From Kosakonia sp. H02 (GTDB lineage Bacteria; Pseudomonadota; Gammaproteobacteria; Enterobacterales; Enterobacteriaceae), in the NCBI GenBank assembly GCA_030704225.1, contig CP131915.1, positions 1,612,001 through 1,676,000 on the forward strand: DNA of 64,000 bases. The letters run 5' to 3'. The notes under the pieces were generated by a model. That model was given only the letters and a program-made list of their open reading frames with translations, made no database searches and was not told where the DNA came from. Below are positions 16,490-25,816 of the stretch, piece by piece (position 1 is the first letter of the stretch; each line of letters starts with the position of its first letter). The position numbers and the translations under genes were made by a program.

Positions 16490-17104
16490 TTAACGGTTAT
16501 CCGGGCGGATCAAATCAAAGCGTAATTCATCGCTGATGCCGTAATAGGCCGTTGGCCCGCCTGCGCGTAACACTGGCTGCGCTTTCGCGGTCTGATAAAC
16601 ACCGTCTTCCAGCAGCGATTCGTCGATATGTACCGCCACCACTTCTCCCAGCACCAGCCATGTGTCCACCGGCGTACCATCGGCGGCGGTGAGCTGAATA
16701 CACTGCGAAAGGCGGCACTCGAAGTTAACCGGGCTTTCGGCCACGCGCGGCGCGCTAACAATACGGCTTGCTGCGGGGGTCAGACCTGCGCGCAGAAACT
16801 CATCCTCACCGTGCGCCAGCGACGCGGAGGTCTCATTCATCCGCACTGCCAGTTCGCGGGTGGTCAGGTTCCAGACAAACTCTTTGGTTTCGGTGATATT
16901 TTGCACACTGTCTTTCCAGCCGCTGCTGGCGAACCCGATAATCGGCGGGCGATAGTTAAAGCAGTTAAAAAAGCTGTATGGCGCAAGGTTGCGCTGACCC
17001 TGGCTATCCTGCGAGGCAATCCAGCCGATCGGGCGCGGGCCAATAATGGCATTCAGCGGGTCGTGCGGCAGCCCATGTCCCTTTGCGGGTTCATAAAAAT
17101 ACAT
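16490..17104 (-). CDS. flavin reductase-like (DIM6/NTAB) flavoprotein
   Basis: 204 residues. The N-terminal GPRPIGWIASQDSQGQRNLAPYSFFN is the FMN-binding signature of the flavin reductase-like domain (a split-barrel fold), followed by the conserved ETKEFVWNLTTRELA segment. Members bind FMN and serve as oxidoreductases for small aromatic or flavin substrates. It is the first core gene right of the island, divergent from rlmF. The precise substrate cannot be read from sequence. Confidence 0.8.
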   Translation of the reverse strand: MYFYEPAKGHGLPHDPLNAIIGPRPIGWIASQDSQGQRNLAPYSFFNCFNYRPPIIGFASSGWKDSVQNITETKEFVWNLTTRELAVRMNETSASLAHGEDEFLRAGLTPAASRIVSAPRVAESPVNFECRLSQCIQLTAADGTPVDTWLVLGEVVAVHIDESLLEDGVYQTAKAQPVLRAGGPTAYYGISDELRFDLIRPDNR

Positions 17105-17199
17105 AGCGTGTCCTGATTGGCAAAAAGTTTCTTCAGCCTCACTTATTTACCCAGCCAGCGTCAACGGGTATCTTACGCCGCTGTTAACAGGAGAATGCC

Positions 17200-18135
17200 A
17201 TGAATGCCCAGAAGCCGGGTTTGCACCCGCGTAACCGCCACCACAGCCGCTACGATCTCGACGCCCTGTGCGCCGTTAACCCGTCGTTGCGCGCCTTTAT
17301 CACCACCAACCCGAATGGCGAAGAGACGATCAATTTTGCCGATCCATTGGCGGTGAAAGCGTTAAACAAAGCGCTGCTGGCGCATTTCTATGGCGTACGT
17401 GAATGGGATATCCCGGACGGCTTTCTCTGCCCGCCGGTGCCAGGCCGCGCGGATTATGTCCACCATCTCGCCGATGTGCTGGCCGAAAGCCATGACGGCC
17501 AGATCCCAACACAGGCCAGCGTGCTGGATATCGGCATCGGCGCAAACTGCATCTATCCGCTGATTGGCGCGCATGAATATGGCTGGCGCTTTACCGGCAG
17601 CGAAGTCAATGCCGACGCTTTTGCCAGCGCACAGGCAATCATTGCCGCCAATCCAGGACTGAGTCGCGCGGTGCGCCTGCGTCGGCAAAAAGATCCGGCG
17701 GCAATCCTCACCGGCATCATCCATAAAAACGAGTCTTATGACGCCGTTATCTGCAACCCGCCCTTTCATGATTCGGCGCAAAGCGCGCAGGCAGGCAGCG
17801 AGCGCAAACGCCGCAATTTAGGCCAGTCGGTACAGGACGCAGCCAACTTTGGCGGGCAGCAACAGGAGTTGTGGTGCGAAGGCGGCGAAGTGGCATTTAT
17901 CAAAACGATGATTGCTGAAAGCAAACAGTTTGCCCACCAGGTGCTGTGGTTCACTTCGCTGGTCTCTCGCGGCGATAATCTGCCGGAACTTTATCGCGCC
18001 CTGACACAAGTGGGCGCAGTGAAAGTGCAAAAAAAAGAGATGGCCCAGGGGCAAAAACAGAGCCGCTTTATTGCCTGGACATTTCTTGATGAAGCCCAGC
18101 GTAAACGCTGGGCGCAGACCCGTTTTAAAGGGTAG
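17200..18135 (+). CDS. rlmF: 23S rRNA (adenine-1618-N6)-methyltransferase RlmF
   Basis: 311 residues against 308 in E. coli YbiN/RlmF. SAM-binding motif I is VLDIGIGANCIYP (108-120) and the amino-methyltransferase motif is NPPF (186-189), the catalytic signature for N6-adenine methylation. It methylates A1618 of 23S rRNA. The start is preceded by ACAGGAG. Its 3' end overlaps the convergent ybiO gene by 11 bases, as in relatives where the genes are tail to tail. Confidence 0.93.
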   Translation: MNAQKPGLHPRNRHHSRYDLDALCAVNPSLRAFITTNPNGEETINFADPLAVKALNKALLAHFYGVREWDIPDGFLCPPVPGRADYVHHLADVLAESHDGQIPTQASVLDIGIGANCIYPLIGAHEYGWRFTGSEVNADAFASAQAIIAANPGLSRAVRLRRQKDPAAILTGIIHKNESYDAVICNPPFHDSAQSAQAGSERKRRNLGQSVQDAANFGGQQQELWCEGGEVAFIKTMIAESKQFAHQVLWFTSLVSRGDNLPELYRALTQVGAVKVQKKEMAQGQKQSRFIAWTFLDEAQRKRWAQTRFKG

Positions 18136-20368
18136 GTTCAGCGGGCGGCGGTGAGCCAGTGGGCGACGCGGGCTGTTGCTGTGGCATGCTGCCGGGCGCA
18201 GAAATCATCTGGTAGGTCTGCACCGGCGGGCGCACATCGGCAAGGTCGAAATGCTTTTTCACCATCGTGTCGAGGGCGAAACGTACCGTCCACTGTTTCA
18301 GCGGCAGGGTAGTGAACGTCACGCGCAACGTAAAGGCGGTGTTGGTCAGCCCGACCAGCCCGGCAAACGATGGCTCGCCGATAATCAGCCCGCGAATATC
18401 TTCCTGCTCCATCAACTCCGCCACAGCATCTTTCAGCGCCTGATTTGCTTTATCCGTATCTTCACGGCGATCGACATCGTAATTCGCTACCACCGACCCA
18501 ATGCCGCGCACAAAGTTGGCGAAGGTGGTTATCGATGACCACGGAATGATGTGGTACGCGCCCGTGTCCTGCCGCACCCCCACAGAGCGGATCGACATGC
18601 GCTCCACGGTGCCGGTGAGCGCGCCGATGGTCACCAGATCGCCGGTGTTCATCCCATTCTCGAACTGAATGAATATCCCGGTAATAATATCTTTCACCAG
18701 AGTTTGCGAACCAAACGAAATCGCCAGACCCAGCGCCCCGGCACCGGCCAGCAGCGGCGCGATGTTAACGCCAATTTCCGACAGCACAATCATCACCGTA
18801 ATGGTACTTATCACCACCGCCAATGCGTTGCGAAACAGCGTCAGCAAGGTGCGCGTGCGTGCGCTCGGCAATGGGCGGCCATGAATATCCGACGCCAGCC
18901 GGTTTTCGATAATACTCGCCAGCAGCGTCCAGCCCACGGCCGAGAAAAAGAGGATCAGCGCAATGCGGATCAGTATGTCGATGGTCTTCTCCCCGGCACC
19001 GTAATTAAGCCAGTGCCAGAAATCAAACAGCCGCCACGCATTGAGCAGCAGCATGATTGTGATACAGACCACCAGAAAGCGTGCGGTTTTCATCGTTGCC
19101 GACAGCCAGCCATTGAGCCTTTTTTGCAGTTCCGGGTAGTTGCGTTGCACCTGCGGCGACAGGGTGATGGTTTTATCCAGCCAGCGGGACAACACGCCGG
19201 AAACAAACGCGGCGATGCTCAGAATAGCGAGGCTGCTGAGCGATGCACTCATCATAAATTTCAGGCTGTTGCCGGGATCAAACAGCGAGAAGAAGAACAG
19301 CACAATAAAGTAGGCGCAGGCGAGCCAGTGCCAAATCAGTGCGAATGCGCGGATAAACAGGCTGAAAAAGGCCAGCGAGTTATCCGCCAGGGTAATTAAG
19401 TTGTGCTGGATCTCCTTCTTATTATGAAAGATGAGATAGAGCGCCCAGGCGGTGATAAACAGCATGATCATGACATTAGCGAGCGCGCCAAACTGCACGT
19501 TGACCTGGTTGGAAATAATCGGCACCGCCACCAGCAAGCCATAGCCAATCAGGCTACTTAATGCGCTGAGGCGCAAATGCCAGTAACGCGCGGTCTCATC
19601 GCGGATGCGAAACGGGCGCAGATCGGGAAAGTGCGGGCAGAAAATCAGCCGCAAAATGGCTTTGAAGAACTCGATCAGCGCAAAGGCATTAAGGAACAGA
19701 CTTTGCTGAAAGGCGATGGTGCTGTTGCCACCATTCAGATTCGCCCGCAGGATCTGCCCGACAAACAGGGTTAGGGCCAACAGTAATAAGTCGATAATAA
19801 ACGCGCCGATAATCATGGCGGGCAACTGGAGCCAATTACTGCTGTCGCGATTTTTACGCCGCCCCCAGTCGCCCATCTTGCGATAGAGCGGCGAGACGCA
19901 GAAGCGGATCAACAGCCAGAAGGCGAAAACCAACACCGCTAACAGCAAAAAATGGCTGGCGGCATTGGTAAACGTTTGCGGGTTAAAGGCTTTGTGCGGT
20001 GAACCGGTGATATTGCGATAAAGCTGGGCGAAGCGCGTGGCCAGCGCCTCGCCGTAGTAATCGGCGACTTCGGTCACATTCTCCAGCACTGTTTTTTGCT
20101 CTTCCACCGCCGGGGGCGAGATAACCGGTACCGGCTCTTGCGGCGGCGCGGTGGCGACTTTGCGCAGTTGGTCGATTAACTCTTTACGCGAATCATCGTT
20201 TTCTAACACGTCCGCCAGAGCGCCATAGGCGGCTTTCTTCTGTTCGACATTGGGTTCAGTGGTTTCGGCGGATGAGGGTGTGCTGGTCGCGGCAGGGGTG
20301 ATACCGGGGATCGTCGCAGCCTGTAGCGGCGCGCACAGCAAACCAATCACTAATAAAATCCACGGCAT
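18125..20368 (-). CDS. ybiO: moderate-conductance mechanosensitive channel YbiO
   Basis: 747 residues from ATG 20368, with GGAGGAG just before it. Longer in-frame starts would add residues absent from E. coli YbiO (741) and displace the signal peptide MPWILLVIGLLCAPLQA. A periplasmic Pro/Thr-rich stretch and multiple membrane helices (from about 135 on) precede the MscS core, with the pore helix LLAGAGALGLAISFGSQTLVKD and the cytoplasmic beta domain. It opens under membrane tension to release solutes during osmotic downshock. Confidence 0.92.
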   Translation of the reverse strand: MPWILLVIGLLCAPLQAATIPGITPAATSTPSSAETTEPNVEQKKAAYGALADVLENDDSRKELIDQLRKVATAPPQEPVPVISPPAVEEQKTVLENVTEVADYYGEALATRFAQLYRNITGSPHKAFNPQTFTNAASHFLLLAVLVFAFWLLIRFCVSPLYRKMGDWGRRKNRDSSNWLQLPAMIIGAFIIDLLLLALTLFVGQILRANLNGGNSTIAFQQSLFLNAFALIEFFKAILRLIFCPHFPDLRPFRIRDETARYWHLRLSALSSLIGYGLLVAVPIISNQVNVQFGALANVMIMLFITAWALYLIFHNKKEIQHNLITLADNSLAFFSLFIRAFALIWHWLACAYFIVLFFFSLFDPGNSLKFMMSASLSSLAILSIAAFVSGVLSRWLDKTITLSPQVQRNYPELQKRLNGWLSATMKTARFLVVCITIMLLLNAWRLFDFWHWLNYGAGEKTIDILIRIALILFFSAVGWTLLASIIENRLASDIHGRPLPSARTRTLLTLFRNALAVVISTITVMIVLSEIGVNIAPLLAGAGALGLAISFGSQTLVKDIITGIFIQFENGMNTGDLVTIGALTGTVERMSIRSVGVRQDTGAYHIIPWSSITTFANFVRGIGSVVANYDVDRREDTDKANQALKDAVAELMEQEDIRGLIIGEPSFAGLVGLTNTAFTLRVTFTTLPLKQWTVRFALDTMVKKHFDLADVRPPVQTYQMISAPGSMPQQQPASPTGSPPPAEPTL

Positions 20369-20459
20369 AGCTCCTCCGGTGAGAAAATCCCGCAAAATGA
20401 TAAGTATAGATGTCGGGAAGCGCCGGAGAGGAATTGAGAACAATCTGGGTAAAGAAAAA

Positions 20460-20477
20460 CCCCTCCGGGCGGAGGGG
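20460..20477 (-). terminator. terminator of glnHPQ
   Basis: Stem CCCCTCC/GGAGGGG (20460-20466 and 20471-20477) with a short GGGC loop, followed on the minus strand by a T run (TTTTTCTTTACC). It lies just beyond the glnQ stop. Confidence 0.85.
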
Positions 20478-20486
20478 CTGGGCAAA

Positions 20487-21209
20487 TCAGGAAACGTGTT
20501 GCAGGAATTCCTGTAGACGCTGGCTCGGCGGATTTTCAATCAACTGCTGCGGATTGCCATCTTCAGCAATGCGGCCTTGATCAATGAAAATCAGGCGGGA
20601 GGCCACTTTTTCGGCAAAGCCGATTTCGTGGGTCACAATCACCATCGTCATGCCTTCTTCGGCCAGATCCTGCATCACTTTCAGCACTTCGTGGCGCAGT
20701 TCCGGGTCAAGCGCGGACGTTGGCTCATCGAACAGCATCATTTTCGGTTTCACCGCCAGTGCGCGGGCAATCGCCACACGCTGTTGCTGGCCGCCGGACA
20801 GTTCAGACGGATAGTGATGCGCACGCTCGGCGAGGCCGACTTTCGCCAGCAGATCTTTTGCCAGCTTCTCTGAGTCCGCTTTGTTGCTGCCACGCACGCG
20901 CAGCGGGCCAAACATCACATTTTCCAGCGCCGTCAGGTGCGGGAACAGGTAGAACTGCTGGAAAACCATGCCCGCTTCCTGGCGGATCAGGCGATCGTCG
21001 ACTTTCGGATCGTTCACTTTCAGGCCGTCAACAATCAGGTCGCCGCTGGTAATCTCTTCCAGCTTGTTAATGCAGCGCAACAGCGTGGATTTACCGGAGC
21101 CGGACGGCCCGATAATGACCACCACTTCGCCCTGGGTAATGTTCAAATCGATATTGTGCAGCACCTGGGTTTTACCGAAGTGCTTGGAAACGTTTTTAAA
21201 TTCAATCAC
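20487..21209 (-). CDS. glnQ: glutamine ABC transporter ATP-binding protein GlnQ
   Basis: 240 residues, equal to E. coli GlnQ. Walker A GPSGSGKST, signature LSGGQQQR, Walker B MMLFDEPTSALDPE. It energises glutamine import with GlnP and GlnH. It is the last gene of the glnHPQ operon and overlaps glnP by four bases, so it is probably translationally coupled. Confidence 0.96.
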   Translation of the reverse strand: MIEFKNVSKHFGKTQVLHNIDLNITQGEVVVIIGPSGSGKSTLLRCINKLEEITSGDLIVDGLKVNDPKVDDRLIRQEAGMVFQQFYLFPHLTALENVMFGPLRVRGSNKADSEKLAKDLLAKVGLAERAHHYPSELSGGQQQRVAIARALAVKPKMMLFDEPTSALDPELRHEVLKVMQDLAEEGMTMVIVTHEIGFAEKVASRLIFIDQGRIAEDGNPQQLIENPPSQRLQEFLQHVS

Positions 21210-21865
21210 AGGATTTTCATCCTTTTTTCAAGACGGCGAAGCACGATATTGAGCGCCTGGGTAATGATCAGGTAGATAACGCCAACGGCGGTCCAGATTT
21301 CCAGCGCACGGAAGTTCCCGGCGATGATCTCCTGCCCCTGGCGGGTCAATTCAGCCGCGCCGATAACAATAAACAGCGAGGTATCTTTGATACTGATGAT
21401 CAACTGGTTGCCGAGCGGTGGCAGCATACGGCGCAGCGCCAGCGGCAGGATGACGTAGCGAATGGCTTCGCGACGCGACAACCCTAATGCCAGGCCCGCT
21501 TCACTGAATCCTTTGTGAATTGACAGCACGGAACCGCGAGTAATTTCCGCAATATATGCGCCTGAGTTGATCATGATGGTGATCACGGCGGCGGAGAAGG
21601 TATCGATACGCAAATCCGGCATCGCCATCGGCAGCGCGAAGTAAATGTACATCACCTGCACCACAATCGGCGTGCCGCGGACAACTTCGATGAAAATCAG
21701 TGCGATGTGGTTAATGATCCAGCCGCCATAGGTGCGGGCTAAACCGGCCAACAGGCCGATAACAATACCGCCAGCCAGACCGAGGATCGAAATCCACAAG
21801 GTCATTTTGGCCCCGTCCAGCAATAGCGGAATGGCGGGCCAGATGGCGCTCCAGTCAAACTGCAT
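21206..21865 (-). CDS. glnP: glutamine ABC transporter permease GlnP
   Basis: 219 residues with about five membrane helices and the permease EAA loop (AGLALGLSRREAIRYVILPLALRRMLPPLG). It forms the inner-membrane channel of the glutamine importer. An ERIC repeat sits between it and glnH, so glnH probably makes more protein than the downstream genes. Confidence 0.96.
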   Translation of the reverse strand: MQFDWSAIWPAIPLLLDGAKMTLWISILGLAGGIVIGLLAGLARTYGGWIINHIALIFIEVVRGTPIVVQVMYIYFALPMAMPDLRIDTFSAAVITIMINSGAYIAEITRGSVLSIHKGFSEAGLALGLSRREAIRYVILPLALRRMLPPLGNQLIISIKDTSLFIVIGAAELTRQGQEIIAGNFRALEIWTAVGVIYLIITQALNIVLRRLEKRMKIL

Positions 21866-21895
21866 ATATTAGTTCCTGTATACCGTGGTAAAACA

Positions 21896-22006
21896 CTTCA
21901 TCCTTCAAGCTGCCTCTTTGTTGGCTGCGTCTGCTCACCCCAGTCACTTACTGCTGTAAGCTCCTGGGGATTCGCAAACTTGCCGCCGCGACGCAACTTG
22001 AATGAT
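21896..22006. repeat. ERIC element between glnP and glnH
   Basis: An imperfect palindrome of about 110 bases holding the two known ERIC core sequences on the plus strand: GCTCACCCCAGTCACTTAC (from 21933) and GTAAGCTCCTGGGGATTCGC (from 21957). It lies inside the glnHPQ transcript, where such hairpins affect mRNA decay and relative expression. A related copy lies at 48796-48903. Confidence 0.85.
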
Positions 22007-22068
22007 TTTGTGTTGATATGAAGGGGGCGAAGTCCGCCCCCGAATTGTAACGCTTTATTTTCTAATGA

Positions 22069-22815
22069 TTATTTAGGTTCGGAACCGAACCATTTTTTGT
22101 AGATTTCGTTGTAGGTGCCATTCTCATGCAGCGTTTTCAACGCACCGTTCACTTTCTCACGCAGTTCGTCGCTGCCTTTCGGGAACGCAATACCGTACTG
22201 CTGGGCTTCCAGTGAGTCGCCAACGGCTTTGAACTGACCGTTACCGGCGGTTTTGATGAAGTAGAGAATGTTCGGCGTGTCGTGCAGAACCGCGTCAGCG
22301 CGGCCGGTACCCAGTTCCATATAGGCGTTGTCGATGTTCGGGAACTGGCGCAGATCTTTGGTTTTGATATTGGCTTTTGCGTAATCAACAGAACCGGTGC
22401 CGCTCTTCACTGCCAGCACTTTGCCATCGAGATCTTTTACGCTTTTCACGTCATTGTTGTTGGCTTTTACCATCACCAGCAGGCCGCTTTTGTAGTAGCC
22501 GTCGGAGAAATCGATAGCCTTTTTACGCTCTTCAGTAATAGTGATCCCGGCCAGTGCCAGATCGATATTTTTCGTTTGCAGCGCGGGGATAATGCCGCTG
22601 AAATCCATCGGCTTCAGTTCATAATCCAGTTTCAGCTCTTTCGCCACCGCTGCCCACAGATCCACGTCGAATCCAACGTATTTGTCGCCTTGTTTGAACT
22701 CGAAAGGAACGAATGCAGTGTCGGTTGCCACAACCAGTTTTTTATCAGCAGCCTGGGAAGAAACGGCAAAAGCGAGGGTGAGTGCAGCCAGGGAAAATTT
22801 CAGTGCAGACTTCAT
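22069..22815 (-). CDS. glnH: glutamine-binding periplasmic protein GlnH
   Basis: 248 residues, with signal peptide MKSALKFSLAALTLAFAVSSQAAD and the type II solute-binding fold (VVATDTAFVPFEFKQGDKYVGFDVDLWAAVAKEL). It delivers glutamine to GlnPQ. It is the first gene of the operon; the upstream region holds a sigma-54 promoter and NtrC-like sites. Confidence 0.96.
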   Translation of the reverse strand: MKSALKFSLAALTLAFAVSSQAADKKLVVATDTAFVPFEFKQGDKYVGFDVDLWAAVAKELKLDYELKPMDFSGIIPALQTKNIDLALAGITITEERKKAIDFSDGYYKSGLLVMVKANNNDVKSVKDLDGKVLAVKSGTGSVDYAKANIKTKDLRQFPNIDNAYMELGTGRADAVLHDTPNILYFIKTAGNGQFKAVGDSLEAQQYGIAFPKGSDELREKVNGALKTLHENGTYNEIYKKWFGSEPK

Positions 22816-22865
22816 AGTTTTTCCTTTTGTATCCGGGGAGCGAGCCCCTGCGAGAATGAACGCAG

Positions 22866-22883
22866 TATGAAAAAATCGTGCCA
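22866..22883 (-). promoter_or_regulatory. sigma-54 promoter of glnHPQ
   Basis: On the minus strand TGGCACGATTTTTTCATA has the -24 GG and the TGGCACG block of sigma-54 promoters, about 50 bases before the glnH start. It closely matches the known glnHp2 promoter of E. coli, so the operon should be induced by nitrogen limitation. Confidence 0.8.
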
Positions 22884-22956
22884 GGTTTACAACCTATTGT
22901 TTTGTAAAGACGAAGCTTTAGCCACTTGCACGCCTGGCGTGGCAACGAGGCGGTAA

Positions 22957-22986
22957 TGCACCATTTTGAGTCACTATTTTGGTGCG
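22957..22986. promoter_or_regulatory. candidate NtrC enhancer sites
   Basis: Two half-sites, TGCACCATTTTG (22957-22968) and CTATTTTGGTGCG (22974-22986), match the TGCACC...GGTGCA arms of NtrC sites. They lie about 90 bases upstream of the sigma-54 promoter, the usual enhancer position. Confidence 0.5.
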
Positions 22987-23134
22987 TCGACCAACCATTG
23001 CCGCAATTGCTCTTATTTAGCGCAGAAGACGGGGGTAAAACAATCGTTTATTAACAATTTTGTGATGGGATAATTACGAAGTGGTAACTTTAATACGGCA
23101 AAAGAAGAAAAAGTACGCACCATAAAAGTGCAAA

Positions 23135-23159
23135 CCCCCGCACCGAAGGCGCAGGGGTG
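23135..23159 (-). terminator. dps terminator
   Basis: An interrupted stem ACCCC-GC / GC-GGGGT around loop ACCGAAGG, just beyond the dps stop, followed on the minus strand by TTTGCACTTTTATGG. Confidence 0.65.
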
Positions 23160-23179
23160 TCATAGGTAAAGCAAATGGC

Positions 23180-23683
23180 TTATTCGATATTGGATTCGAT
23201 GAACCACAGGAATTTATCCAGATCGCGGGAAGCGGCAGTCAGGATGTCAGCGGTATCTTCATCTTTCGCTTCGCCGATTCCTTTACGTACTTCGTTGGCA
23301 ACGATGGCATAACGATCGGCCAGTTCTTTCAGATGATCCTGAACGCTGTGAATGTCCAGCGGGTAGCTTTTCAGCGCGGTTTTGCTGTTAATCACCTGCG
23401 TGGTACCCAGCGCAACACCGCCCAGCTGTACAACGCGCTCTGCCATGGTATCGAGGTGATCGATCAACGCGGTACGGAACTGATCCAGCATTTCATGCAC
23501 AGCAATAAAGTTCGCGCCGCGCATGTTCCAGTGGGCCTGTTTGGTAATCAAAGACAGGTCAGTGAAATGGATCACCTGGCGATTCAGCAGCTCAATGGTC
23601 GCTTTTTTCTCGCTATCCGATACATCGTTACGGGTATAAAGCAGATTAGACGCTTTCGTTTTAACCAGTTTAGCGGTACTCAT
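23180..23683 (-). CDS. dps: DNA protection during starvation protein Dps
   Basis: 167 residues, as in E. coli. A Lys-rich N-terminal tail binds DNA, and the ferroxidase ligands H51, H63, D78 and E82 are present (HWNMRGANFIAVHEMLD, DHLDTMAERVVQLGG). It forms a 12-subunit shell that oxidises and stores iron with peroxide and compacts DNA in stationary phase. AGAGGA precedes the start. Confidence 0.97.
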   Translation of the reverse strand: MSTAKLVKTKASNLLYTRNDVSDSEKKATIELLNRQVIHFTDLSLITKQAHWNMRGANFIAVHEMLDQFRTALIDHLDTMAERVVQLGGVALGTTQVINSKTALKSYPLDIHSVQDHLKELADRYAIVANEVRKGIGEAKDEDTADILTAASRDLDKFLWFIESNIE

Positions 23684-23730
23684 AATCTCATATCCTCTTG
23701 ATGTTTGTGTCCCAGGTAAATACCGGAACT

Positions 23731-23738
23731 AAGTATAG
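23731..23738 (-). promoter_or_regulatory. candidate -10 element of dps
   Basis: Minus-strand CTATACTT with an upstream TGGTG, like the sigma-S/sigma-70 promoter of E. coli dps, about 50 bases before the start codon. Confidence 0.5.
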
Positions 23739-23980
23739 CACCAGATTAACCTTATCCTGTTTTGGCTATGCCTATCGGTTCGATAGAGTAGTTAAAATAT
23801 AGGATACAATTTCAAGAAATAACAACTAATCGAATGAATTGTAAGACAATTCTAAAAGTGAGGAGGCCGGGCAGTAAGAATAATTCTATTTTATGCGGGA
23901 CATGACGATAAGTAAGAAATAATGACAACACGCCGGAGAATTATTCAGCATAAGGGCAATCTCATGCTGAATAATATTAT

Positions 23981-24868
23981 TTAACCGATATCCACTTCTT
24001 TTATTGCCGCTTCCCGGCGCAGCGTTAACGTGGAGCCCATCGAGGCGATGACAATCGCCATCAGCGCCAGCACCTGCTGGAGTGCCAGGGTTTCGCCGAG
24101 GAAAATCATTCCCGATATCGCTGCTAATGCCGGTTCCATGCTCATCAATGTGCCAAACGTCCGGGTCGGCAAACGAGTGAGGGCGATCATCTCCAGTGAA
24201 TAGGGCAGTGCGGTGGACAAAATCGCCACGGCAATGCCCAGCGGTAATATCGACCAGTGCCACAGCAATTCACCGGCCTGAATGGCACCGAGCGGCACAA
24301 AAATCACTGAGGCAATTAAAGATCCCAGCGCAACCGTCGCCGGGCCATGCTCTTCGCCTGCGCGCTGGCCGGTGATGATATAGATAGCCCAGCATGCCCC
24401 GGCCCCCAGCGCTAACGCGGCACCGCCCAGGTCAACATGCGCCACATCTTCCCCCAGCGGCAACAAATACCACAGGCCAAGCACCGCGAGAATAACCCAG
24501 ATAAAATCCACCGGACGGCGGGAAGAGAAGAGCGCGACGGCCAGCGGACCGGTGAATTCCAGCGCCACGGCAATGCCGAGCGGCACGGTCTGGATAGCTA
24601 AATAGAACATGTAATTCATTGCGCCGAGCGCCAGGCCGTAAAACAGCAGCGGCAAACGCTGCTCACGGGTGAAGCGCAAGCGCCAGGGTTTGAAAATTAT
24701 CACCAGAATGAGAGTACCCAGCGCGAGGCGCAGCGCAGTAACGCCCGGCGCACCAACCAACGGGAAGAGGGATTTCGCCAGCGACGCGCCTCCCTGAATT
24801 GATGTCATGGCGATAAGTAAAACGACCACCGGTACCCATACCGGTAATTTACGAGGCACAACAGGCAT
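23981..24868 (-). CDS. rhtA: threonine/homoserine exporter RhtA
   Basis: 295 residues from ATG 24868, equal to E. coli RhtA; an ATG 15 bases upstream would place the ribosome-binding site (GGGAGAAAGG) inside the gene. Ten membrane helices in two EamA repeats. It exports threonine and homoserine. Conserved neighbour order dps-rhtA-ompX. Confidence 0.95.
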   Translation of the reverse strand: MPVVPRKLPVWVPVVVLLIAMTSIQGGASLAKSLFPLVGAPGVTALRLALGTLILVIIFKPWRLRFTREQRLPLLFYGLALGAMNYMFYLAIQTVPLGIAVALEFTGPLAVALFSSRRPVDFIWVILAVLGLWYLLPLGEDVAHVDLGGAALALGAGACWAIYIITGQRAGEEHGPATVALGSLIASVIFVPLGAIQAGELLWHWSILPLGIAVAILSTALPYSLEMIALTRLPTRTFGTLMSMEPALAAISGMIFLGETLALQQVLALMAIVIASMGSTLTLRREAAIKEVDIG

Positions 24869-25231
24869 CCTTTCTCCCGTCAAGTTATGTCAATTGGCGT
24901 AAAACTGTCAGTCTACGTGAAATTGTTTTCGCGCGGTTGCCCGTTTGTTGAAAAAAACCTACAAAAAATCCGTAAAATGGTCGGCAGCCGCTGGTTTATT
25001 AAGCCATTCATTTAAGAATAATCTGGATGAATGTGCCACATAATGCGAACCATAATGGCGCGTTATGTGGGAAAAACTCAGATTTATGAAAGAGTTGGTT
25101 AGTGGCGGAAACTTTCTGTTACATGAAATGGCACTTTAGACTCTATTTCTCGCAAAGAGTTTCCTCATAAGTTTTGATATATTTAAAAACGCAGGACTCA
25201 GGAATTACTTGAAGCACATTTGAGGTGGATT
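24869..25231. other. divergent promoter region of rhtA and ompX
   Basis: Non-coding. The right part forms the long ompX leader, with GAGGTGG at 25222-25228 immediately before the start. This leader is a known target of small RNAs such as CyaR in E. coli, and the sequence around the ribosome-binding site (GAAGCACATTTGAGGTGG) is conserved. Confidence 0.55.
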
Positions 25232-25747
25232 ATGAAAAAAATTGCATGTCTTTCAGCACTGGCCGCTCTTCTGGCGGTTTCTGCAGGTTCCGCAGTAGCA
25301 GCTACTTCTACCGTTTCTGGCGGTTATGCTCAGAGCGACGCTCAGGGTATCGCGAACAAAACTAACGGTTTCAACCTGAAATATCGCTATGAGCAGGACG
25401 ACAACCCGCTGGGAGTTATCGGTTCCTTTACTTACACCGAAAAAGATCGTACCACCGGTGAAGGCGTTTATAACAAAGCACAGTACTACGGCATCACTGC
25501 TGGCCCGGCTTTCCGTCTGAACGACTGGGCAAGCATCTATGGCGTTGTGGGTGTTGGCTACGGTAAATTCCAGCAGACCGAAGACGTTGCTAAAGTTTCT
25601 GACACCAGTGACTACGGCTTCTCTTACGGTGCAGGTTTGCAGTTCAACCCGATGGAAAACGTTGCTCTGGACTTCTCTTACGAGCAGAGCCGTATTCGTA
25701 GCGTTGACGTTGGCACCTGGATTGCCGGTGTTGGTTACCGCTTCTAA
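25232..25747 (+). CDS. ompX: outer membrane protein OmpX
   Basis: 171 residues, as in E. coli. Signal peptide MKKIACLSALAALLAVSAGSAVA is followed by an eight-stranded beta-barrel ending in the aromatic C-terminus GVGYRF recognised by the BAM machinery. ATG 25232 is used rather than an in-frame start at 25220, which precedes the ribosome-binding site. Small barrel linked to surface interaction and envelope stress. Confidence 0.97.
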   Translation: MKKIACLSALAALLAVSAGSAVAATSTVSGGYAQSDAQGIANKTNGFNLKYRYEQDDNPLGVIGSFTYTEKDRTTGEGVYNKAQYYGITAGPAFRLNDWASIYGVVGVGYGKFQQTEDVAKVSDTSDYGFSYGAGLQFNPMENVALDFSYEQSRIRSVDVGTWIAGVGYRF

Positions 25748-25763
25748 TCGCTTTCGCGATAAT

Positions 25764-25795
25764 AAAAAATCCGCCTGTCAAGGCGGATTTTTTTT
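25764..25795 (+). terminator. ompX terminator
   Basis: AAAAAATCCGCC, loop, GGCGGATTTTTTTT: a strong intrinsic terminator that can also act on the convergent opgE gene. Confidence 0.93.
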
Positions 25796-25816
25796 GCCTG
25801 CAAACAGCATAGACCG

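Noticed and set aside
16265..16525. 86-codon reading frame at the island/core boundary
   Set aside because: The GGAG abuts the ATG with no spacing, the composition changes within the frame, and its end overlaps the terminator and 3' end of the flavin reductase-like gene. No recognisable sequence.
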